From an uncultured Paraglaciecola sp. (GTDB taxonomy: Bacteria > Pseudomonadota > Gammaproteobacteria > Enterobacterales > Alteromonadaceae), in contig CAJQKX010000676.1 in NCBI GenBank assembly GCA_905479025.1, forward strand, positions 1-6,534: DNA of 6,534 bases. Reading direction: 5' to 3'. Position 1 is the first letter of the stretch. Every line of letters begins with the position of its first letter. A program made the position numbers and the translations under genes. Positions 1 through 6,057 of this stretch are shown one piece after another. Under the pieces are notes generated by a model. The model worked only from the letters and a program-made list of their open reading frames with translations. It was not told the origin of the DNA and made no database searches.

Positions 1-2023
1 CAGTATTATCAGCAGTATAGAAATCACCGTTACCGCTAATCGCTAAGTCATTCAAGAAGGCGTTTGCTGTTGAACCTGCAGCGAAGCCAATTGTGTGGGT
101 GAAAACTCGTGTATCAATCTCTGAATCATCACCATCACCTATATTTTTAGCTAAATCTACACCGCATTTTTCTCCACCAGAACCGGTACATGACTTTCCA
201 AGTAATGTTTCAATCTCAGTAACACTATGATTATTATTAGCTACACCATCCGATAAAAGCACGATGTGATTGTTGGTTTGGCAAACTTTATCAGTCACTG
301 GACTGATGTAATTGGCACCTAGTGGAATATATTCATTCATACAGTATGAGCTACTCAGGTTATCTACAGTACAACCTGAAGGTAAAACAGAATCTGCTCC
401 GATGTATGACAACCTATGACTCACTCTGGTTTTACGTCTTACTGTATTAGAAACAGATGATTGACCACGGGTTTTTCCATAATCAACGGGAAGTCCTCCA
501 TAATAACTGGCAGCCTCGTACAACGTATCGACTATGGGCGTCATTCCACTTGCACTCAATGCATCGACTTGACTGACAAGCAGTTCACGCACAGTTGAAG
601 TACTGCCTGGCGTAGCATTTCCCTGATACTCTACTATCAAGCTTACTGAGCCTGAGGGTTTCCCATTGTAGGTGTAGGCACCTCGAACACCCACAAAATC
701 TGAAAATACAAACATCATTTCGTTGCCAGACGTCCAACCTGCTCGCCCAACAATTTGTTCTACGATGCCAGTCACAGGAGGACTTTGATAAGTATAATTT
801 CTATACCACCGAGGGATACCAGACCACGCAATAGCTGTCGTTTTTGGCTTATCCCTCAATAGATACCTCGGGTAGGATTTAAAACTGCTTGGATCATCTT
901 GGTCGACCCCTGCAATATTAAAACTAGCGAATGCGCTATTACTACTTTGGTAAGCAGTAAACTCCAGATAAGCATTTAAAATACTCGCGCCTTGAGGCAA
1001 CGCTATGTTTCTGAATCTGACAGCGATATACTTATTTGAAGAGTCCCTAAACGTTAGTTCTGTTCCTGTAGATTGATACCCGTCGCTGCGCTCTTCAGCA
1101 TTGTTTTTTTGTGATCTAACCTGATAGCTTAACTTACCTTTCACACAACCCGTTGCAGTGGTCTCGTCATAGATAATTACTAGTTGAGGCCCCAATCCTT
1201 CACCATCTTCAAATGCAGGTGAAACACGCTCACTACTGGTGCTGATACCTTGACCATCAACAATGATGTTTAAAGAATTCCCTCCACACCAGTCAGATTG
1301 ATCGACAATTTCTTGCACAATACTACTTAGATCAGGAGACACTGTTGTTTCGTTCGACACTGGCCAGTCATTATCAGTATCCCAAAGTACTGAATTAGAT
1401 GTTTTAGTCCGAGCAGATATATTATTGCTAGTTTCACTGAATGTGATTGAGTTACCAATTAGTTCGCCACTAAAATTTAAGTTTGTTGCCCCACTATTAA
1501 AGCCATTTGAACTGAAACGAATATACGCATTAGTAATTATCGCACCACGAGGAATATTCAAGTCTTGATAACGAAGTCCTATGGTAACTGCATTGGTACT
1601 TTGGGATAATTTGAGCGAAGTACTTGAAAGGTTGACAGATGAAGCTATTTCATAAGCATCATCTGATGCTTGTGAAATAGAAGTGATAATTTCAGGGGAA
1701 ACAGAGTCATCAATTGGCCTAACAGGGTATAACACTGGACCACCAAAATCTGAAAACCGCATTAAACCCGCGTTGATATTGGTGACAGAATTAAGCGTCT
1801 CTTTTAGTGCATTTTGTACCCGAAACATTCTTGATTCATCACCACCATCCTTACCGGTCATACTACCCGATGTATCCATAATAAAGAGTACATTGGGATT
1901 ATAGGTTACTTCACTGCCTGCGGTTCCAAGGTATATTTCCACATCATCCGCACTAATAATACCACTGAAAAGCGTCAAACTAGTCACAAGCCATATTGCT
2001 ATAAATTTGTTAATAGATTTCAT
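1..2023 (-). CDS. pilY1: PilY1-type pilus tip adhesin, N-terminal 674 residues (3' end outside window)
   Basis: The reading frame is open without a stop from the ATG at 2023 to the window edge. The protein starts MKSINKFIAIWLVTSLTLFS and has a Sec signal peptide with likely cleavage after Ala25 (IISA|DDVE). A VWA domain follows: VLFIMDTSGSM at 45-55 carries the MIDAS motif Asp50-x-Ser52-x-Ser54. The domain's second half lies far downstream: GMTPIVDTLYEAASYYGG (493-510) gives the MIDAS Thr495, HIVLLSDGVANNN (586-598) gives Asp592, and THTIGFAA follows at 643-650. Between the halves sit two beta-rich repeats (about 115-285 and 301-466). Known PilY1 proteins are exported, sit at the pilus tip with PilV/W/X, and act in adhesion, surface sensing and pilus extension. 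The usual C-terminal beta-propeller with its calcium site would lie beyond the window. The start lies 11 bp after the pilX stop, and a weak Shine-Dalgarno AAGTGGTG overlaps that stop. The family call rests on the VWA motifs plus position after pilVWX. Confidence 0.93.
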   Translation of the reverse strand, partial: MKSINKFIAIWLVTSLTLFSGIISADDVEIYLGTAGSEVTYNPNVLFIMDTSGSMTGKDGGDESRMFRVQNALKETLNSVTNINAGLMRFSDFGGPVLYPVRPIDDSVSPEIITSISQASDDAYEIASSVNLSSTSLKLSQSTNAVTIGLRYQDLNIPRGAIITNAYIRFSSNGFNSGATNLNFSGELIGNSITFSETSNNISARTKTSNSVLWDTDNDWPVSNETTVSPDLSSIVQEIVDQSDWCGGNSLNIIVDGQGISTSSERVSPAFEDGEGLGPQLVIIYDETTATGCVKGKLSYQVRSQKNNAEERSDGYQSTGTELTFRDSSNKYIAVRFRNIALPQGASILNAYLEFTAYQSSNSAFASFNIAGVDQDDPSSFKSYPRYLLRDKPKTTAIAWSGIPRWYRNYTYQSPPVTGIVEQIVGRAGWTSGNEMMFVFSDFVGVRGAYTYNGKPSGSVSLIVEYQGNATPGSTSTVRELLVSQVDALSASGMTPIVDTLYEAASYYGGLPVDYGKTRGQSSVSNTVRRKTRVSHRLSYIGADSVLPSGCTVDNLSSSYCMNEYIPLGANYISPVTDKVCQTNNHIVLLSDGVANNNHSVTEIETLLGKSCTGSGGEKCGVDLAKNIGDGDDSEIDTRVFTHTIGFAAGSTANAFLNDLAISGNGDFYTADNT
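626..1681 (-). repeat. Two tandem diverged ~170-residue repeats inside the PilY1 VWA domain
   Basis: Two copies can be aligned by eye in the translated protein: copy 1 at residues about 115-285 (nt 1681-1169) and copy 2 at about 301-466 (nt 1123-626). Shared landmarks in order are LNIPRGAIITNAYIRF versus IALPQGASILNAYLEF, then ARTKTSNSVLW versus DKPKTTAIAW, then IVQEIVDQSDWCGGNSLNII versus IVEQIVGRAGWTSGNEMMFV, then PQLVIIYDE versus SVSLIVEYQ. The pattern (PxGAxIxNAYxxF, a Trp before the middle, then helix-Trp-x-x-GN, then a terminal beta strand) resembles the DNRLRE/disaggregatase-type beta-sandwich modules of secreted surface proteins, which may bind carbohydrate or other surface ligands. 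That family assignment is from memory and not verified. The copies are clearly diverged in DNA, so the duplication is old or was acquired as a pair. Confidence 0.75.
1645..1680. repeat. Near-perfect 17-bp inverted repeat within pilY1
   Basis: On the plus strand the left arm CTATTTCATAAGCATCA (1645-1661) and the right arm TGATGCTTGTGAAATAG (1664-1680) pair at 16 of 17 positions, with 2 bases between them. The single discordant pair is T-G on the plus strand and C-A in the mRNA. The element is wholly coding (PilY1 residues about 115-127, SISQASDDAYEIA) and sits where the VWA first half ends and repeat copy 1 begins. It has no U-tract and lies deep inside a gene, so it does not look like a terminator. 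Confidence 0.8.
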
Positions 2024-2034
2024 AAAAACACCAC

Positions 2035-2616
2035 TTATTGAGTTGCAGGTGCAAAAACTGAAGCATTGACAGAATTGGCTACAGCGTAGTTGCTATCCTC
2101 TAATTGCCCACATCCCCTGACAACAAAAATGTGACAACTAATGTTGCTACCACCAATAACATTGCTTGAGCCGACACAAGGTTGCTCACGCACAAATGCC
2201 GCACGAGACCAGCTTTTAACAACAGGATTATCAGTATAATTACCCGCACGAGTATGTTGTGTTCCCGCGCTTAAACCCGCTTTGGTAAGCACTCTATTAG
2301 TCCACGTTACATCTTCAAAACAACTCATCGTTTCAACGGTTAAATCTAAAAGATTACCTCCTCTGGCAGCGGATAATGGATCATCTAATGCTATGTTACT
2401 CAGTAATTCTTCATCCTCAGATTCAAACATCACGGCTGCGATTGCAGATTCAGCCGCGTCAAATGAAAGAGAGCGTTTTTCCATGGATGTTGCCATTTTG
2501 CTCTGCATTAAACTACTGGACACTGAGGACACACCTAGAATGGTTAGGCTCATTAATATCAGCAAAGAAAACACCATGACCATGCCAGAATTTTTATGTT
2601 TTGATAGATAACTCAT
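2035..2616 (-). CDS. pilX: PilX-type minor pilin
   Basis: This is a 193-residue prepilin-like protein. A short basic leader (MSYLSKHKNSG) ends at Gly11, the likely prepilin peptidase (PilD) cleavage site. A hydrophobic helix follows (MVMVFSLLILMSLTILGVSS). The motif SFDAAESAI at 51-59 is the conserved feature of the PilX N-terminal family. The mature protein lacks the Glu5 of standard pilins (Phe at +5), which is common in Pseudomonas-type PilX. Four cysteines (99, 147, 161, 169) in the C-terminal domain could form two disulphides. PilX is the K-type member of the T4P tip-initiation complex with PilV, PilW and PilY1. The start overlaps the pilW stop as ATGA (2613-2616), implying translational coupling. 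The next Met is Met12, already beyond the cleavage glycine, so this start is required. Confidence 0.92.
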   Translation of the reverse strand: MSYLSKHKNSGMVMVFSLLILMSLTILGVSSVSSSLMQSKMATSMEKRSLSFDAAESAIAAVMFESEDEELLSNIALDDPLSAARGGNLLDLTVETMSCFEDVTWTNRVLTKAGLSAGTQHTRAGNYTDNPVVKSWSRAAFVREQPCVGSSNVIGGSNISCHIFVVRGCGQLEDSNYAVANSVNASVFAPATQ

Positions 2617-3470
2617 ATATTTCTACTTCGAGCGAAATTTTTGCTATTACGCAAAGTGATTGTGGTTTCAAACTGTTTATATAATCTTTCTTCAGAGGGT
2701 TGAATAGCTTCTTCATTAAGCAGTTTAAACTTAGGAACGGGGTTGATTAATAAATCAGAATCAGTTTTTAGTAATAGTGCAATTCGAATGGCTACAACCA
2801 ATGCTCCGGCGGTTTTTTCTGCGCCTAACATGTCAGCGTCTATAAATTTTACGGGTCTTGCCGAATTGTCTTGTGAAGCAATATTATCTGTAAGGCCGTA
2901 TTGAACTTGAAAACTAACCACGTCGTCCAACAAAGTGTAAGCGCTATCGTCATCAACCACTGGTTTAAGACCGCGTAACACCCTGCCATCGAACCCTCGA
3001 CATTTTAGCGATGTGTCCTCTAAAAAGTATTCATTGACCACCATAAATTCTTCGTCGACATAACCATGAGTAGCGCCTCTGCAGTCTTGACGTGCTTGTA
3101 GCGCAACCATCAAAGTATCACTTGTAGTACCAGCCCCCTCAATCACACCTTTGGTTAAACCATTACTAAAATCGCCTACCGCAGGAATAGGATTATTATG
3201 TAAAAAAGCCCCTTCAACAATGATATCGACATCTTTATTGAGGTCTGGTTGTAATATATCGTAGCGCCCAGTCATGATTAAATCGTTGCGAAGTCGGGCA
3301 ATAATAAAACGTCCATTTTCTTGAGCAGATGCAATTGACCGGTTTAGTCGTTCGGTAGAATTGTTGCTAATCATCACCTGCACCACGGCTGCAGATAAAA
3401 TGAGCCCTAGAGTCAGGGATATCATCAGCTCAATTAAGCTAAAGCCCCCTTGTTTACTATAAGTGCTCAT
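2613..3470 (-). CDS. pilW: PilW-type minor pilin
   Basis: This is a 285-residue class III prepilin. The leader MSTYSKQGG is followed by FSLIELMISLTLGLILSAA: cleavage after Gly9, Glu14 as Glu5 of the mature protein, and a long N-terminal helix. Family landmarks then follow in order: ENGRFIIARLRNDL (about 51-64), SDTLMVALQARQDCRG (about 116-131), NEYFLEDTSLKCRGFDG, and DDVVSFQVQYGLTD. The two cysteines in those motifs probably form the disulphide typical of PilW. PilW is the J-type minor pilin in the periplasmic and inner-membrane initiation complex that nucleates pilus assembly and is carried to the tip. Its ATG overlaps the pilV stop (ATGA at 3467-3470), and its own stop overlaps the pilX start in the same way. 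Length and motifs are normal, with no sign of damage. Confidence 0.93.
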   Translation of the reverse strand: MSTYSKQGGFSLIELMISLTLGLILSAAVVQVMISNNSTERLNRSIASAQENGRFIIARLRNDLIMTGRYDILQPDLNKDVDIIVEGAFLHNNPIPAVGDFSNGLTKGVIEGAGTTSDTLMVALQARQDCRGATHGYVDEEFMVVNEYFLEDTSLKCRGFDGRVLRGLKPVVDDDSAYTLLDDVVSFQVQYGLTDNIASQDNSARPVKFIDADMLGAEKTAGALVVAIRIALLLKTDSDLLINPVPKFKLLNEEAIQPSEERLYKQFETTITLRNSKNFARSRNI

Positions 3471-4099
3471 AATGTCACATCCACTGACACGCAGTCATGA
3501 GGTAGCGTTTCGCCAACATTACAATCATCGTTTAAAGTACGCTCAATATTTTTCCAGTTTTCCACGGGCCAACTTAAGATAACAATATGCTTCGAACCAA
3601 CACTGCAAGCGTCTGTATCAGCAGTGTTATTATCCAATTCACAGCTTAAACTAATTTCTATTTCTGGATTCGCTGCCACGGCTGAACATGACACTTCATA
3701 GACATCAAAAGCGGCTAATTGAGCTGCACTGCAAGCATTGTCATTGCAGTTAGGGACCGAGATTGGGTGCTCTAAACAATAACAAGCATGTGGTAGTCCA
3801 GTGGCACAAATCATGCCGGAAAAATTATACAAATCTTCATCAAAATAATCATCATGCACCACCAAACCTTTACCAAGTGGCGAAAAAACTGCGGCGGCTC
3901 GCAAACGTTCTGTTAATTGTTGGGCAACCAATACTGATTGAGAACGACTTAATGCCTCAGAGTTTGTGAATGAACCAACAAATTGTAAATATGCTACACC
4001 AAGTAACCCCACAGATAAAATAAACAAAGTCACTAACACTTCAATCATGCCGACACCTTGCTGATTATTTACATACTGTTTTTTAGGTTTGCTATTCAC
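3467..4099 (-). CDS. pilV: PilV-type minor pilin, cysteine-rich
   Basis: This is a 210-residue prepilin starting at a GTG codon (4097-4099). An in-frame TGA lies four codons upstream (4109-4111), and the first internal Met is Met18, past the cleavage site, so the GTG is forced. The leader ends NNQQG (Gly15), and the mature protein begins VGMIEVLVTLFILSVGLLGV with Glu20 as Glu5. The segment around 118-136 (NCNDNACSAAQLAAFDVYEV) and the late strand HIVILSW (171-177) match the PilV layout. Ten cysteines are present (98, 106, 108, 118, 123, 138, 153, 165, 193, 203), enough for up to five disulphides, and all fall in the globular domain. PilV is the I-type member of the tip-initiation complex. It is the first gene of the pilV-W-X-Y1 run and follows a 246-bp gap, so a promoter just upstream is likely. 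Confidence 0.9.
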   Translation of the reverse strand: MNSKPKKQYVNNQQGVGMIEVLVTLFILSVGLLGVAYLQFVGSFTNSEALSRSQSVLVAQQLTERLRAAAVFSPLGKGLVVHDDYFDEDLYNFSGMICATGLPHACYCLEHPISVPNCNDNACSAAQLAAFDVYEVSCSAVAANPEIEISLSCELDNNTADTDACSVGSKHIVILSWPVENWKNIERTLNDDCNVGETLPHDCVSVDVTL

Positions 4100-4100
4100 G

Positions 4101-4114
4101 CTCTTATCTCACTC
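4101..4114 (-). promoter_or_regulatory. Weak ribosome binding region for the pilV GTG start
   Basis: On the coding strand the bases before the GTG read GAGTGAGATAAGAGC. Purine-rich GAG (4108-4110) lies about 7 bases from the start and AAGAG (4101-4105) almost abuts it. Neither is a strong Shine-Dalgarno. Together with the GTG codon this suggests modest initiation for the first gene of the block. Confidence 0.4.
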
Positions 4115-4170
4115 TGGTGGCAAAACACAGATATTTGACTAGTTTGGCTAAGTGTCTGTATAAATCTATA

Positions 4171-4188
4171 TTTAGCATATTAGCTAAA
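4171..4188. promoter_or_regulatory. Short palindrome TTTAGC-N6-GCTAAA upstream of pilV, possible operator
   Basis: A perfect 6-bp inverted repeat with a 6-base spacer (ATATTA) lies about 72-89 bp upstream of the pilV start codon. The two-half-site layout resembles a dimeric regulator site, but no regulator can be named, and an AT-rich palindrome of this size can occur by chance. Confidence 0.25.
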
Positions 4189-4345
4189 AACATTGAGTAT
4201 TACGTTATTAGTAAGGGAATAAAGGTATATATTTTGACTTAATGAAGATGAAGTATTCAATCAATATTTTTAATAGTACTGGACTGTAATTTATTTTTAT
4301 TGTGCAAAGCATAGTAAAAGCTTGATAAATAATTAATTTCGTCCG

Positions 4346-4915
4346 CTAAGGCACGGCTAGAGTACTTAATAAACGGTATTTAGCTTGAAAACTTTGGCTT
4401 TGTAAAATAGGGGCAATGTTTCCAAACATCTCAATTTTTTTACTATCCCCACTAATATCAAGCCATTTCACCACAATATGAACATGTTTGAGATCGGCAT
4501 GTAAAGGCAAATCTACTGGGAAAAAAGGTTCCCCGTCTTTTACCCAACTGTCAGCAATACCATTAAAGGTTGTATCGACATAATACACGTTTTCAACTTC
4601 CCATTGCGTATCATATGTTTGTAGATTCAACTCTGAAGACAAAATTACGTTACGCTCTCCTGCTAAAATAGTACCTCCCAAGTTAGTGGCTATATTCTGA
4701 TATGATGTACTCCCTTCTATATGATTTAATTGCTGAAAATAGACTAAATCGGTAAATTTTTCTTGGGCAAGATGTAGGGCCACAGTATGTAAATTAATTT
4801 TTGCGTCTGCGACTACATATTCACTTTGCAAGGTGACATAACCCGTGACGCCGAACATTATGAGTAGTGAAGCGATCGACACTTCAATTAGGGAAAAACC
4901 ATTTTCTGTATACAT
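4346..4915 (-). CDS. PilV/GspI-like (PpdC-like) prepilin of the second minor-pilin set
   Basis: This is a 189-residue prepilin with a very short leader (MYTENG). It is followed by FSLIEVSIASLLIMFGVTGY: cleavage after Gly6 and Glu11 as Glu5. Downstream, HTVALHLAQEKFTDLVYFQQ (43-62) is the amphipathic helix segment seen in PilV/GspI-type pilins. The C-terminal half has beta strands including HVHIVVKWLDISGDSKKIEM (144-163), like the closing strands of that group. There are no cysteines, in contrast to the ten in pilV downstream. A good Shine-Dalgarno (AGGATAGG, 4919-4926) sits just before the ATG, inside the 14-bp gap after the preceding gene. Third position after a J-like and a K-like gene matches ppdC in the ppdA-ppdB-ygdB-ppdC order of enterobacteria. 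It is likely a minor pilin of the T4P machinery. MshD-like is a less likely alternative. Confidence 0.75.
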   Translation of the reverse strand: MYTENGFSLIEVSIASLLIMFGVTGYVTLQSEYVVADAKINLHTVALHLAQEKFTDLVYFQQLNHIEGSTSYQNIATNLGGTILAGERNVILSSELNLQTYDTQWEVENVYYVDTTFNGIADSWVKDGEPFFPVDLPLHADLKHVHIVVKWLDISGDSKKIEMFGNIAPILQSQSFQAKYRLLSTLAVP

Positions 4916-4929
4916 GTGCCTATCCTGAG

Positions 4930-6057
4930 CTAAAAATCATGCCAACTGCCGGGTACTCGAGCCACTCGTTGCAATCTCTTAATTTCTTGTAATCTTTGGA
5001 TAACATCAGCCTGATATACGACACGGGTTAAAGCACCTTTTGTGCCTAGCTGATAATTTGTGACAACGGCACCAAACACCGCACTCTGTGCTTGCATATT
5101 AATATCCAGCACTTTAATTGAATCTGTAGGTCTGAATGAAAACAGTAGGCCATACAAAGTAACATTGCTCTGAAATACCACGTTTCCGTCAAAAATGACT
5201 AATATTACCGGTTCTGATTGACTTCCTATTTGTGTACTGGCACTCACTTCACAATCACCATCAACCCAAATCATCCCCCAGCTACCGATATCTAGAGTGT
5301 CACAATCTGCTAATAAAAAGTCAGATTGTTGCTGTAATTGAATCCACTCAGTGGGAGGGATATTAAACAGATAACTCACCAGTTCTTCTGGGAATGAAGC
5401 CGAAGCATCAGCTATATCAGACTGCTTGATACTATAATCAGAATAGGTGTTAGTACTACAATTACCAGCATGAAACTCACTTAAAATACAGCTATGATGA
5501 TGGGTGCCAAATAAAGTAACAACAGCATCTGACCACAATGACAATGGTGCTGCAATACCTCGCCCATCAGGGTTAGAAGCCACCTCAAATTCACCTGCAC
5601 TACTAAAGCCATACTTAACCATTAGCGGGGCTGGCGGTTGATTGAACAGTATTGGATAAACCAGTAATTGTTCACTAACTGTAGCCTTAGCCAAACCATC
5701 AGCAGACTTACCACTTGCTTTAATAGTGACAAGTTTTCGACTACCCGGTAAATCTTCACTGATAGCAGAAATAATAAATGTGCTGTTATCCTCTAAATTT
5801 CCTAATACCTTAACACCCGACAAAAATTTATTAACCTTAAGCATCCCTAAGCCTTGATTCAATCCTGCCTTAGCTGATAACTGCGCCCATTTTTGATTTT
5901 GGGTGTTAATCATTATTTGATGTTCAAAGGATTGAATTTTGCCAGTATAGAGTGTGACTAATGTCACCATAATTAACAACAAAACCACAGTCAGTAATAT
6001 TGCTGCGCCCTTCTGGTTTAAAGTTTGTGAGGTAGACATGGTCAGCAATTCATTCAT
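4930..6057 (-). CDS. Large PilX/GspK-like prepilin with C-terminal beta-rich extension
   Basis: This 375-residue protein has a prepilin-like N-terminus: a leader ending NQKG (Gly17), then AAILLTVVLLLIMVTLVTLY, without Glu5 (Leu at +5), as in PilX, YgdB and MshP-type proteins. WAQLSAKAGLNQGLGML (57-73) matches the PilX-family helix after the membrane segment. The rest is far longer than a normal minor pilin. It has a middle region with Cys190 and Cys200, then Cys252 and Cys269 flanking GSWGMIWVDGDC. VILVIFDGNVVFQSNVTLYG (284-303) and AVFGAVVTNYQL then look like successive strands of a bactofilin-like beta-helix, by appearance only. It ends VPGSWHDF, a tail I associate with this PilX-like group. 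The start ATG (6057) overlaps the preceding gene's end by 8 bp; the alternative Met7 (6039) would leave a shorter 11-residue leader and is equally plausible. It is a probable K-type minor pilin of the second set. Confidence 0.72.
   Translation of the reverse strand: MNELLTMSTSQTLNQKGAAILLTVVLLLIMVTLVTLYTGKIQSFEHQIMINTQNQKWAQLSAKAGLNQGLGMLKVNKFLSGVKVLGNLEDNSTFIISAISEDLPGSRKLVTIKASGKSADGLAKATVSEQLLVYPILFNQPPAPLMVKYGFSSAGEFEVASNPDGRGIAAPLSLWSDAVVTLFGTHHHSCILSEFHAGNCSTNTYSDYSIKQSDIADASASFPEELVSYLFNIPPTEWIQLQQQSDFLLADCDTLDIGSWGMIWVDGDCEVSASTQIGSQSEPVILVIFDGNVVFQSNVTLYGLLFSFRPTDSIKVLDINMQAQSAVFGAVVTNYQLGTKGALTRVVYQADVIQRLQEIKRLQRVARVPGSWHDF

Larger units (their letters stand above)
4100..4345. other. 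AT-rich intergenic gap between the two minor-pilin blocks
   Basis: The 246 bp between the block-1 PilV-like gene and pilV hold no recognisable gene. I saw no strong hairpin followed by a T-tract on the coding strand, so read-through from block 1 is possible. A pilV promoter is expected here but no convincing box pair is visible. The best I found is TTGAAT (4255-4260) with CAAAAT (4231-4236) at 18-bp spacing on the minus strand, four of six matches each, which is little better than chance in DNA this AT-rich. Confidence 0.5.

Noticed and set aside
1683..1904. A 73-codon plus-strand open frame
   Set aside because: It is antisense to the PilY1 VWA first half, whose MIDAS motif is clearly coding on the minus strand.
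1..2023. pilY1 as a pseudogene, because of the odd insert
   Set aside because: The translation is continuous for 674 codons with no stop or frameshift, and all MIDAS residues are retained.
2282..2611. A 109-codon plus-strand open frame
   Set aside because: It is antisense to pilX, which has full family motifs and coupling to pilW. The plus-strand translation shows no domain or signal.
3763..3969. A 68-codon plus-strand open frame
   Set aside because: It lies opposite pilV, has no recognisable product and looks like an antisense shadow.
4302..4307. TTGCAC on the minus strand as a sigma-54 -12 box or sigma-70 -35 box
   Set aside because: No GG-containing -24 element stands at the right distance, and the hexamer 17-18 bp downstream (GTCCAG/TCCAGT) does not resemble a -10 box.
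4307..4323. AAGC...GCTT hairpin after the block-1 PilV-like gene as a rho-independent terminator
   Set aside because: The stem is only about 4 bp and AT-poor pairing is minimal. No T-tract follows directly on the coding strand.
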